Shown: one piece after another, positions 54,701-64,000 of the stretch
How the letters are laid out: each line of letters begins with the position of its first letter
Position numbering within the stretch: the stretch's first letter is position 1
Source of the DNA: Anas platyrhynchos
Lineage: Eukaryota; Chordata; Aves; Anseriformes; Anatidae
Assembly (NCBI RefSeq): GCF_047663525.1
Contig: NC_092611.1
Span: 4,315,001-4,379,000 of the forward strand
Direction: 5' to 3'
Length of the DNA stretch: 64,000 nucleotides
Notes under the pieces: generated by a model
Told to the model about the DNA's origin: nothing
Database searches by the model: none
What the model saw: only the letters and a program-made list of their open reading frames with translations
Made by a program: the position numbers and the translations under genes

Positions 54701-56611
54701 TTGAAGCAGCTAAGTTTAAATATAGTCGTTGGAATAGAATAGAGATCTCTTGCCAAGACCGAAGCAGGAAGCCTGAACACTATGAGCATTTAAGTCTCCA
54801 AGGCAACAAAATATTAAAGCTCCACAAAAATAGGATCAGAGTATTAAATCCCAATGTCTTTGTGATACTCAAATACAATAGCCTTCAGGTTTTTATGGCA
54901 GTTGCAGAGAGAATGGGGATTTCTTTTTCACGCCAGGCACCATTATTCCAGCACAGCTGCTATCAAGCTGTCGATCTGTTGGAGAAAGGCAGAGTTCCAT
55001 CTTGTGGAAATAAAAACATTTGACTGGAAGTTGGATGTGGAAATGGCAACCTGATACGAGAGCAGCTCTGTGAACTCAGTTGTTCCCTAAGAAGCCAGGA
55101 GGCAATCCTTTACTCCCCCACAGGAACACACGAAAAGCACATCATGTACTCACCCAGGCACTTGTAGGGCACAACAATGTGAGTGTGGTCCTTGCACTGC
55201 TTCTTCCCCCTCTTGCACCAGCTGTCGATGCTGACAGGCTGATTGGCTTCCACGACGTTCGTAATCTGAAGGTCTGGATACATCTGTTTAAGAAGACCCA
55301 CACAGACTTATTTCCAGAAAGCACAAAAAATGTGCAAAGTGGCTCCTAACCAGAAGTAGCAAGACTGAATCTTTAAACAAGAATACGTTCAAATGTGCAC
55401 ACAGATCCACATTCTCTTCTGGTTCAAGCTTACAACAGCTAAAGACATAAAAAAGCCCCCAGCTGTTTGTCACATAGAGCATCAACAGAACATGTCACCA
55501 CTCCTTCACAGGCGGCAGGAGGAAGCCTGGTTAGGGGCAGGAGCTGAGCACTGAGGTGTTTGGCTCTGACAGCAGTGGAGGAGGAGGAATATCCTCACCT
55601 GTTCCCTTCTGGCTGGCGCAATACCCTCCGGAAGAGGGCAATCACCAATAGGATTAATAACATCTTCAGACTGTCTCAGCATGTGTCAAGCTAATATGCA
55701 CCTAACTCCTCAGGTTTCCTTGTGCCTGCTCCATTTATAATTTATTAATATGATCCCTACGATCTGCTCAAGTTCTCAAGTCTGGACACTGATTTATATT
55801 TAGGCTTCCGCTATGTGATCATCAGCCTTGTAAAACAGTTTTGAAAGTTTTCCAGTCCAGACATGGTGTGTTCTATCACCTTCCCATTAAAAAATAACAT
55901 TCCTTGTGGTATTTTACATGCCTGTTACCTCCAAGGAATAATTAAAGTCACTTACTCAAAACCAATATGCTGCAGTATCTGGAGCACACTGAAAGGAGAT
56001 TAAGGCCTTTACAATAAAGCATGAAGAACCTAAAAACACTGCCAACATTTTGATGAAAATATTTTTCTAATATTCTGGCTGTTCTGAACACACCACCAAT
56101 AACAACACAACCACATTCCGATTCAAAAAGGCATCGGGTTCCCTTTTTGCAGATACGGAGCAGATGCTGCTCTAACTAGCTCAGAGGTACCTCTCTGACT
56201 TATAGACCAAGGACCTCCTGTGGCAGCCTAAGCTGATCTACATCAGATGTAGCTCCTAAATCCCACTGCAGCGTCCCTCCTGCCCTTACTGGGCAGTAAC
56301 ACAGCAGGACAGTCCAGGGAAAACTGCTAGTCGAACACAAGATACTCTCCTGAAGGGTTGCTTTGCTATTGACTGGCTAAATTCAAACCCAACTCCTCAG
56401 CAGCAGTGAATACGCAGGATCACACAGCAATCCTCACCTCCTGGCAGTACTGCAGAATCTCTTCCTTACTTCCAAAGCAGCTCTTGGTCCCAGAAGTGTC
56501 AGGTTCCCATTTCCCAGTCTGGATATTCACATGCATATTTAGCTTCCCACAGAACATGGCAATTTGAGGCTCTGCCACCGCAAACCCTGTCCCAGCATTG
56601 GCTGCGAGTGC
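33642..56611 (-). CDS. APLP2: Amyloid precursor-like protein 2, exons 2-18 (5' end outside window)
   Basis: Seventeen minus-strand exons with matching phases join to 726 residues plus stop. With exon 1 (signal peptide, outside the window) the total is close to the roughly 763 of mammals. Order: growth-factor-like domain (exons 2-3), copper-binding domain (3-5) with the His pattern CESHQHWH, acidic region (5-6), Kunitz inhibitor (7), E2 helical domain (8-13), juxtamembrane linker (13-17), transmembrane helix (17) and cytoplasmic tail with GYENPTY (18). The family is type I membrane glycoproteins cleaved by alpha/beta- and gamma-secretases; APLP2 acts in adhesion, synapse function and MHC-I trafficking. 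No Abeta-like segment precedes the membrane helix, and the ...YKYLEQMQI end together with the 36-nt exon 14 distinguishes it from APP. Exons 7 (168 nt) and 14 (36 nt) are in-frame cassettes. The promoter lies beyond 64000. Confidence 0.97.
34536..34691 (-). CDS. APLP2: APLP2 exon 17 (transmembrane)
   Basis: 52 codons. [15 protein letters not shown] is followed by a hydrophobic helix ([20 protein letters not shown]...) with a basic stop-transfer RKRQYG. This is the gamma-secretase substrate region. Acceptor TTCCAG, donor GTGAG. Confidence 0.97.
35143..35217 (-). CDS. APLP2: APLP2 exon 16
   Basis: 25 codons, [13 protein letters not shown] through GLVDEP; acceptor TTTTCAG, donor GTATGT. Luminal juxtamembrane linker. 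Its end (LVDEP) differs from the mammalian version I recall. Confidence 0.95.
36048..36130 (-). CDS. APLP2: APLP2 exon 15
   Basis: 83 nt starting with two bases that complete a Gly codon, then [16 protein letters not shown] through VDENV. It carries the Ser-Gly of the potential chondroitin sulphate site created when exon 14 is skipped. Acceptor TGCAG, donor GTGAGC. Confidence 0.95.
39002..39037 (-). CDS. APLP2: APLP2 exon 14 (36-nt alternative cassette)
   Basis: 36 nt encoding [12 protein letters not shown], phase 1 on both sides, so skipping keeps the frame. In mammals the equivalent exon 14 is alternatively spliced and its absence allows glycosaminoglycan attachment. Acceptor TGCTAG; donor GTTGGT is non-consensus, which fits regulated inclusion. 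Confidence 0.93.
39632..39802 (-). CDS. APLP2: APLP2 exon 13
   Basis: 56 codons between split codons. [13 protein letters not shown] closes the E2 helical domain; [12 protein letters not shown] is the acidic linker; it then runs [14 protein letters not shown] to FPALPENE. The LEGKPF..VK part is longer than the mammalian linker I recall. Acceptor TTTCTAG, donor GTATGT. Confidence 0.95.
40359..40458 (-). CDS. APLP2: APLP2 exon 12 (E2 domain)
   Basis: 33 codons plus one base, [16 protein letters not shown] through EEIQDEI. NQS is a possible N-glycosylation sequon. Acceptor TTGCAG, donor GTAAGT. Confidence 0.96.
40560..40878. repeat. Possible old CR1/L3-like fragment ending in an A22 run
   Basis: The words GGCCCATCTAGTTCAATACTCTGACTGATG around 40597-40626 resemble a widespread degenerate CR1/L3-type repeat of amniotes as I remember it. 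An uninterrupted A22 lies at 40857-40878. The two may be unrelated. It sits in APLP2 intron 11. Weak pattern match only. Confidence 0.35.
42491..42573 (+). repeat. Three imperfect copies of a GACAGAAGGyCyTGAAA unit
   Basis: GACAGAAGG followed by CCTTGAAA, TCTTGAAA and TCCTGAAA occurs three times, about 26-32 bases apart, within APLP2 intron 11. This is a local tandem duplication with drift and has no obvious coding meaning. Confidence 0.8.
42954..43082 (-). CDS. APLP2: APLP2 exon 11 (E2 domain)
   Basis: 43 codons, [18 protein letters not shown] through KAAQMKSQ. It includes the conserved [15 protein letters not shown] stretch of the heparin-binding E2 domain. Acceptor CTACAG, donor GTATGA. 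Confidence 0.97.
43464..43622 (-). CDS. APLP2: APLP2 exon 10 (E2 domain)
   Basis: 53 codons, [13 protein letters not shown] through LQADPPR, with the invariant [17 protein letters not shown] helix. Acceptor ATTCCAG, donor GTGAGT. Confidence 0.98.
44785..44859 (-). CDS. APLP2: APLP2 exon 9 (E2 domain)
   Basis: 25 codons, [20 protein letters not shown] then QTLIQ; acceptor GTCCAG, donor GTAGGA. 75 nt as in other APP-family genes. Confidence 0.97.
45085..45200 (-). CDS. APLP2: APLP2 exon 8 (start of E2 domain)
   Basis: 116 nt. Two bases complete a split codon, then [20 protein letters not shown] through HNRMDR. Acceptor CTCTTTGCAG, donor GTGAGT. As I recall the mammalian exon, it begins 15 nt further upstream with a short Pro/Thr stretch; here that space is the polypyrimidine tract. 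Confidence 0.95.
47241..47408 (-). CDS. APLP2: APLP2 exon 7 (Kunitz protease inhibitor cassette)
   Basis: 168 nt, phase 1 on both sides, the classic APP/APLP2 Kunitz cassette. The six cysteines are in order (VCSQ, GPC, RKC, GGC, EYC, AVC). The P1 residue is Arg in TGPCRAV, predicting inhibition of trypsin-like serine proteases. Skipping joins exon 6 to exon 8 in frame. Acceptor ACACAG, donor GTAAGT. Confidence 0.98.
49077..49294 (-). CDS. APLP2: APLP2 exon 6 (acidic region)
   Basis: 218 nt encoding [11 protein letters not shown], a Glu/Asp-rich run, [14 protein letters not shown] and the Thr/Ser-rich [18 protein letters not shown]. The last base T makes Ser with exon 7 or Leu with exon 8. 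Acceptor CTTCAG, donor GTAAGT. Confidence 0.96.
49843..50018 (-). CDS. APLP2: APLP2 exon 5 (end of copper-binding domain, acidic start)
   Basis: 58 codons plus two bases. [20 protein letters not shown] includes the Tyr equivalent to the APP copper ligand. YVCCPQTK closes the E1 domain, followed by [17 protein letters not shown]. Acceptor CTTTCAG, donor GTGAGG. Confidence 0.97.
51535..51647 (-). CDS. APLP2: APLP2 exon 4 (copper-binding domain)
   Basis: [20 protein letters not shown] then [17 protein letters not shown]. The three His of HQHWH match the metal-binding His positions of APP. Acceptor TTTTTCAG, donor GTAACT. Confidence 0.98.
55154..55283 (-). CDS. APLP2: APLP2 exon 3 (growth-factor-like domain)
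   Basis: 43 codons plus one base, [18 protein letters not shown] through VVPYKCL. It contains the basic, heparin-binding disulphide loop CKRGKKQC. Acceptor TTAAACAG, donor GTGAGT. Confidence 0.97.
56438..56611 (-). CDS. APLP2: APLP2 exon 2 (growth-factor-like domain)
   Basis: 58 codons, phase 0. It starts [20 protein letters not shown] just after the expected signal peptide and ends EEILQYCQE. Acceptor GTTCACAG, donor GTGAGG. It is the most upstream exon in the window; translation starts in exon 1, outside. Confidence 0.97.
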
Positions 56612-59600
56612 CTGTGAACACGAACAGAAAGAAAACATTTATTGCTTTATCTGATAGAAAGCAGAACATGTCAAAAGAACCAGAAAGGCTCTGTCATCTA
56701 CTCAGAGAGCTCCCGCTTAATCCAGAGCATCACTGGAGCCTTGCAAATGTATTTTGTAACCATATTCCTTAAAGCTGGTGGGCCCACACAAAGTTTCCAC
56801 CAGCAATGTATTTGTTTTTCCAAACTCTGTTTTTATTATTGCAACAACAGCTTACCAAAAGCAAAGAGTAATTCACACTTAAAGGTTGTGCCCACAAAAG
56901 CTAAAACAGATGTCTGAAGAACTTAAAAGAGCTCCTTTCCGTCCCCAGCATAGAGAGATAAATAACTAATATCATTAACTCTTGGCAGAAACTCCTCTGA
57001 GGCTACCAGTATTGCTACTGCTAATAGAATAATTACTTCCCACTTCATGAGACTGGCTCAGAGTTTCAAGCCATGTGTTTTTCCAGATATCTTCAAATAT
57101 CTGGGATGGAAACACCTAGCTTTCTTGCCCAAACATACAAGTAAAGATGACTTCTGTTGAATCAGAGAAATGCAACCAACTCCTCAAAGCCTGTCGCCTC
57201 CCGTTCTGATGCATGTTCTGTGCTCTCCCCACCCGGCACCAGCAGACTGAGAGCACAGGACAAAAACCCGACAAGGCAGACCCACGTCCGGGTCAAGCTG
57301 CAGACCGATCAATGAAAACAAGGTCAGCTTCCCTTTCTGAAACCTTGCTGGCTGACCAAAGGAAGAACAAGGGATTTAAATTAAATTGCAGAGGTGGGGT
57401 GTTTCTGAAAGGCTGAGGTTATGCACGGAGTTGAATGTCCTCTCCCTGTGTAACTAAAAACCCTATGAGCAATAACAAACAAACCCACTGCATGAACTCC
57501 CACCTCGAAAGCTCTTCCGAGTGTTTTTGGGGTAGTGAAATTCATTTCAGCCGCTGCAGACAAGGCAGATGAGAAACAGCAAGACACAGGCTTCAGGGCA
57601 CCACTGCCCCTAAGCCTCTGCTCCTCTGGAGGCAGCACCACTCAAGGCCACCAGTCCTGCCTTCAGATTTAACCTTTCAAGCACTCAAAAACACCAACAT
57701 TTCTGCAGGCACTGTTTATTCCCCATTGCCTGCAGATCCTCATCAACTTATACTGACACGCTTATGCTCACAGCAAGTATAAAAGTGACCAAGAGATGAT
57801 TTCAACCCGATAACCCTGCGTGCAGCTCCTGGCTGCTGGATATTAGCAAAAAATTAACTCCCTTGTGACTAGCCCACTGCCCCCCTCCCCTTTCACACAC
57901 AAGCGCTGCCTGCAGATAAGGCACTCAGGATCACGGCCTGCTTAGTGCTGAGCACGTGGCTGTGCTCAGGGGGTAGGACCAACCTGAGATACACAAGCAT
58001 GGATTCATGCCTTACCTTCAGAAAAATTACCCCTTGAGTTTTAAGGACTATTCAACAGCACGTCGCCTGCAGGAGAAACATTCACGGAGAAGTGGTTTCT
58101 GTTTACTCAAACCCCTTCCGCCAACAGACACCGGTGAGAGCAAATTTTAGCACAGATCACGAAGTAATAAAATATTGAACTATATCTAACAGATACCAGT
58201 ATCGATGTTGCAGTAACAAGCTGCTTCCAAGTTCAAAGCACTGCTCGCTGCTTTGCGTTTAGCACAGCTGAACCTGAAGGCCTCCTCTGACTGCAGCCTC
58301 TCAGCTCCGTGCTGACAGTGGAGAAGCATCCCTTCTGCCCAGAAGATTGATGTCAAGCAACAGTTTTGCTAAAAACAGCAAATTTTACTCACTATCTCTG
58401 AAGCCAAAGGCCTAGAAGTTACGATACACAGAATGAACATATCTGAATTCGTGTGTAATCCCAGCTCTTCCAACACAGACGTAATTCGCTGGCTTGCTCC
58501 TTAAGAGGCTTGGAAACAGCCAAGCTCTGAGTCCTCCCCTGCTCTCCATCAGGTCTTGGAGGGAGCACAAGAGGCACAAGTTAAAGGGCAGAACCTTCTC
58601 TTGTTATTCGCTTGTCTTTTGACCTCCTGTAGTATGGAGGAACCAGGACGGAAACTACAGACTCTTCTGATGGGAGAATAACACCACAAACATCGTGCTA
58701 CCTGCTGCATCAGTAGGGCAGTGAGATGCCAGGTAGGCATTTCAGGTCTAGGAGGATCAATAAATAGGCTGAGGCTTTGGTAACAGGGTGCAGTGCCTTT
58801 GTTCCTTCAGAAACCATTTAACCAACACGAGCTTCTAACAGGTGCTGACCGGCACCACGCAGCAAAGCCCAGGCTCTCGCTCTGCCTTCCTCGCTGCCCT
58901 ATTGTGCCAGAAGAAAAAGGCAAGTGGAGAATGATCCTTTGTAACCCTGTAAAAACACACGCATGCAGACTTGCGAGAGGGCTTTTTTATCTCTCTGCAA
59001 ACAAACACTGCTTTGGTACCAACAACCGCTTTCCAGAGAGCACAAGACTTGACATGTTACAGGAAACAAGCCACAACAAAACTTTGTTTTATGACAACAC
59101 TACGACTGCACCCAAGATTTGAGCTGAATTCTGAAAAAAAAAAAAAGAAGTGCAGGATCAAGTATGTGCACAGCATTAGCCCTAAGAAGAATACAGGGCA
59201 TCAAAAGCGAATAAAATGTATGTGTTAGGAATGGCTCGGACATCATTAGCACAGCCTGCGCCTTAAAGTCCTCTTCTTCAAAAGAAACTTCACAAGTGTG
59301 CAGCAAAAGAAGGTCAGTGCATGAGCAGGAGAGGCGCGGGTCCCATCCGGAGGCAGAACCATCCATAAGTAATCCCCTCACAACCGCTCCTGCATGAGCA
59401 GAGCTCCTGTTCAAACACATACCAAGCTACTGAAATCATGACCACCCCGTATTTACATACTGATGTTAGCTGCTGTTTATTTTTGCTGTCTCTCCGGCTT
59501 GACACCTCGGCACTGTGGCAAAGGTATCATTCCTCCTCCTGGATTGTTCAAATAGTTTGCATATCAGTAGAGGGCTGTTGCTGTAGCTACCAGAACATGC

Positions 59601-62600
59601 TAAACCCCAATTCGCAGCTGAACAAACGAGACTAATTACCTGCTTGATTTCATCGCTTTTAATCAAATGGAAGAATCTTGTCTTGAATCACACAGTTGAG
59701 TAAATTAATGAACTTTGTACAGAAGTTGAATCTTTAACCCGGGGTCTGAAAAGTAAGGTTTTTGAGTAATGGGCTTCAGTTTTTCACCACTGACAATCTG
59801 TCCCAGCCACCGAACACCTCACTTACTTCATTTAGCATTTTATCTCATTCTACCTGCAATGGCAGAGCACTGAACAATAAACTGAGCACAGCACAAACCC
59901 CTTTAACACTGCCACTCAAGGGAAGAAAGTCACCTAGAAGGGTTTTTGGGGCAAAGGCCTTTTCTGTTGCCCCCACAATTGCCCTCAGCATACCAAAAAT
60001 AAAAGCTGATCACTCAGGCTGACCAGGCTTGAAGTCCGTTACCCAACACTCAAGCATTATTTTGCAAAAGGGGGGTTGGGGAACAAAAAAGGAGAAGGAA
60101 GCTCAAGGCAGAAATTGCCCTTGGCTGAGCTGCTCGGTATTTCAGAGAATTCACCCATTCCACATTGCAGAGGGATGAAGAAACTGAAAGCACATTTCTC
60201 CCTGGGAATTTCCCAGCCATAAATGGAAGCAGCCACCTCTCTTGGTGCGAGGGAGCAAGTACTAAATCCCTTAAATAAGCAGGCTGACAGCCTGGGGGGG
60301 GCACCGTGCACAATGGGGAGAGCTCACCCAGCAGAGAGCTCACCCAGCGGTGCACATCCTCAGTGAGCTCTCCTTCGGTGGCTGTTACCCTGTGAATACA
60401 TAGCCGTAACACGATGACTGCTATTTGGGAAAAGACTGTTACATAAACCATCACTTTCCTTGCTAGCACTTGAATTTACAAAACGATTCATGACAAATTT
60501 CACTCTGCCTTTTGGTATAATTCTGTAATCCAGTTTGCTTTCCAAGACCAGAAAAGCATTTGATTCCATAAACACATAAATCTCTGGCCAGTTAATGTCA
60601 GTTAAATTCCTCACCCTGTCATGCAGGGCCTGATTTACAGTCCTGAAACACTGGAATTCAGACATCTAAATCTTCTTTTTCTCTGATGGAAGCATCTCTG
60701 CCTAAGCATCCAGCCTTTCATTTACTCCTAACCTCTTCAATTCTGGGACAGCGGCTTTCAAAACTGGGTTTTACCCATCCAGAGGCCTGGGCTCTGCACT
60801 CTAAAAAGTGTCACATCTTTTTTACCCCTCTAAGTATCTACTGTCTCAAATGAGAAACTCAAGACTTAGAATTAAGTCTGGAAAGAAAGACAACTTCTTA
60901 ACCCAAATTGGTCTTCTGAGCTGGTTCATCACATGGCTGAGCAATGGCCCAAAAGAGAGACCTGTGTGGGGGGTGAGGAAGAAACCTTCGTGCTGCTCCT
61001 GGAGAACTTGCCAGTTTCCCTTTGCCAGAGCAAGGTAAAACTGAAGCCTCCAGTTATCTCGTCAGGCACGTCTCAGTAAGTTAAGAATTTCTCAGAAACG
61101 CTGTGTGCAAAGTGACTGCTGTGTGCATCTTTTTGATTTTCTGCTTTCAAGACTTTCAAAGCCTTCCCTCTCATCTTCCCTCTCATTCTTCTAGGAGAGA
61201 ACTCTAATTAATTGTAAAATGCTTTTGTAATTTAAATTAAATTGGAGGTTCACAATGTGCCTCTAAGATACAACGGGTGACTAAAAACTGGCCTGGCCCA
61301 AACTCCAGCATTAAATTCACAAGCTGCGCATCACAAGGAAGGAGTTTTACAGATGGATGCCATCTTGGTAGCATCACTGCTGTCTGCGAGGCTTTGACTA
61401 CTTCCAGGAAACAATTTTGACCCACGAGGCTGGAAGAAACAGCAGCCTGAGAGAATTATTTTAACCTGCAAAACAATTTTGCACCTTCACTAGAGCATCT
61501 CAACACTCTCGTAGCGGATGCAGTCCTTTAATGTCTTATTTCATTCTGAATTCCAGCCGCAAACAACAGAGGGTATAGGAACACCCAGCAGTGCCTCTTT
61601 CAATCCACGCTGAAACAAACATGAAAAAATAGCCATTTTCCTTTGCCGTAGATTTCCAGGATCTGCTAAACCTCATCACAACACAGCATATTGAGCACGC
61701 TGGCTATTCTGCTCACCATCAAATGCTATTCAGGAAAGCCTTCTGGCATGCTGCTGGGGGCTTCAGAATACAGGCGGCTGGAGTTTCTTTTTTGAGCTTT
61801 CCTAATAGCACAGATATCTGCAAAATGTCAGATGTAACTACATTCTGAATCCTCCATGAGGTTAAACATTAGAGTAACCTCGCTATCTGATCAGATTAGC
61901 CAGAAGAGGAGTCTTTATCCCAGCAGAACCGGGGTGGACAGGAGCTGAGCAGAATATCTGAGATTCACTTCTTATTTATGCTGCAGAGTTCACGTAGCAT
62001 ATTGCTTCCAGAGAAACGTTAGGAATACACAGTATGGAAAATCCTGGTCTCCCTGCTAGCATGCACAGGGCAAACAATTGACAACGCAACAGACAACTCC
62101 CTTTGTTTCAAGCTCACTTTACATTTAGGCTTCCTCTGCAGCAACACAAACAGATGCTTTAAAACCGAAACCTCAGCCTCCAGGATTCCCAGGCTGCTGA
62201 GGAGACCTCTGAGCATGAACTGCATCGACAGCGGCCAGAGAACACAGACCGATACGTGCCAGGGACTTTCCTGGCCTTGTAAGAAAATGTGCAGCCTTTT
62301 GCAGCACTGTCCACAGGTCAGATCAGATTTCCTGCTCAGTAGAGTTAAATATTCCACAACTGTTTGCTGCTGCACCGACAAGAAATGCCAGACTGTACTT
62401 TGAAAGATTACTTGCACTGTTTATTTTTAATTAAGTAAGGCTTCTCAAAAGAAATACTGTTTACTAAATCATAGCGTACATGAGGCTCAAACCAACATAC
62501 TATCTGGCACAGATCCCCTATCCCGATAAATTTCACTTCCTACCTTTACCTATTAAAAAAAAAAAAAGCTTTTCTGGATTTCACTGAAAAGAATACATCT

Positions 62601-64000
62601 CCCATTCTGTCTGCAGTGCAACACAGAGGTGTCAGCACTGCAGCTCTTCCCAGGCCTGTGGAATAACTGCAGATATGGAGAATATAAATTGAATTTTTTC
62701 AAGACCACTGAGGAATTTAAAGAGCTCCTTTGACACAAACAAGAGTCCTGCTACCTTACGAGCCTTCCAGCGAGCACAGCCCTTGATGAGCGCTACTCCT
62801 AAATGTGCATTTTGACTTTCTGCCCCTTCCTCGGCTGAAACTCAGCACACACTTTGTGCAGTGACCTGACTGCTTGTAAGCCCTGCACAAGGGCAGACCC
62901 AGGGATCCCTCCTTCCATAAGCAGAGACCAGTCCTTTACAAAATTAAAGGCTCAGATGTTTACTCAGAAACTGCTGCAGTGTGATGTGAAGTGTTAGGCT
63001 GGAGCTCGGAGGAGAAGACCCCGGTTGGAATTCGGAGGTGAGCCCCCCAGTCTCCAGGCCCTGCACAGCCCCTTAAACCTTACAGTCATCGCCTTGAGTC
63101 TCACCTGCTAATGAACAGTTTATGGCAAGCTAGGATTCAGGAAATCCACACTTGGATTAAAAACCGAAGGAAGTTGGCAAAGGGATTTTATGCACAAGAA
63201 CTTCTGAACAGAATATTTGAAATCCCCCTGTATTTGGATTTATGACTTGTAAACATGAGCAGAGCCTTCAATTCGTGCTTCAGATGGTGTTCCACGCTTT
63301 GTTTTCCTTAGCTTCTCTTCCTGCTTTTATTCAGCAGATAGGTGGCTTGAACCCAGGAAGGCTAATGAATGTCTGACACAGCAGGCAGTAAATCTACAGA
63401 CTAGCAGCTCATCCTAGCTCTATTGCTTTATTTTTTTTTAAATTGCTGATAATTACAATAATGCACGTGGGCAGGGGTCCAAGACAGGAAGAATTATTGT
63501 CTGCAGGCAGATCTGGTGTGAGCTGATAATACCAGCCTGTGTTTGCTTTTGAATTTAAATGGCAGAAATCTCAGTAAAGCAGTCTTTGGCTTACTTCTTT
63601 GGCTTACTTTAACTTGCTGGAAGGGGTGGCGTTCTCATCAGCTCGTCCTTTATTGACTTTTGTGGTAGAGAATCCTGCACCGGCCAAAAACTGGAAACCA
63701 ATGCAGGAGCTGCAGCGCTGGCCTGGGTGCAGTTTATATTTAGATCCCCGCTGTTGGTGGCTAACACGCAGCCTTGGACGCTCGGAAGTTCAGTGACAAT
63801 AACCCGTGCACTTTCAGATGTGCTGACAGCAGCCGTAGCACGGCACAGACCCAAACAAGGCTGAAGCCTGAAGCATTTTCCACCGCTTCTGCGCCTTCCT
63901 CCGCCTTTCTGCAGGGGAAGGGGGAGATTCCAAGTACCTGTGACTCACGGGCAGCCTTTCTGCCCTTGGAATTTGTACTAATTACACAGCAGATTATCCC
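56612..64000 (-). other. APLP2: APLP2 intron 1 (partial), no exon 1 in window
   Basis: At least 7.4 kb upstream of exon 2 with no signal-peptide-encoding, GC-rich first exon and no CpG-island-like block. Reading frames here are short and lack family resemblance. It is expected to contain early-intron regulatory elements, but none can be named from sequence alone. Confidence 0.75.

Noticed and set aside
60050..60469. Frame starting with a hydrophobic stretch (MLARKVMVYVTVFSQIAVIV), considered as APLP2 exon 1
   Set aside because: It has no Ala/Leu-rich signal peptide of the APLP2 type, no donor with phase 0 after a signal-like segment, and no GC-rich promoter context.

Overview
This is a vertebrate nuclear window, most likely from a bird (or another archosaur). 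Three multi-exon protein genes with GT-AG introns and polyadenylation signals can be reconstructed by hand. Introns are compact, interspersed repeats are scarce and no clear CR1 element was recognised. Single-nucleotide and short tandem repeats are common. The avian assignment is inference from gene order, protein divergence and repeat poverty; no species can be named.

Layout. Positions 46-327 hold a long pure-purine pentamer microsatellite. Positions 3156-6640 (+) hold a five-exon gene for a 281-residue DUF716 membrane protein that ends like TMEM45B. Positions 14770-17181 (+) hold a second five-exon gene of the same family (285 residues). Its exons 2, 3 and 4 have exactly the same lengths as the first gene's (213, 185 and 146 nt), so the two are a tandem duplication. 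Both are followed by AATAAA signals (7199, 17618).

About 14.5 kb without a recognisable gene follows. Then APLP2 (amyloid precursor-like protein 2) runs on the minus strand from its polyadenylation signal at 32204 through exon 18 (stop at 33642) to exon 2 (56611). Exon 1, with the signal peptide and promoter, is not in the window; intron 1 fills at least 56612-64000. The 17 exons join in one frame to 726 codons plus stop, with every splice phase matching. The second TMEM45-type gene and APLP2 are convergent.

How the genes work together: there is no operon-like logic. The TMEM45-type proteins are polytopic membrane proteins of poorly understood function. APLP2 is a type I membrane glycoprotein shed and processed by secretases. 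The most informative regulatory reading is in APLP2, where two in-frame cassette exons (Kunitz, 168 nt; and a 36-nt exon whose skipping creates an ENEGSG glycosaminoglycan site) predict four isoforms. No prokaryotic, viral or novel defence-type system was seen.
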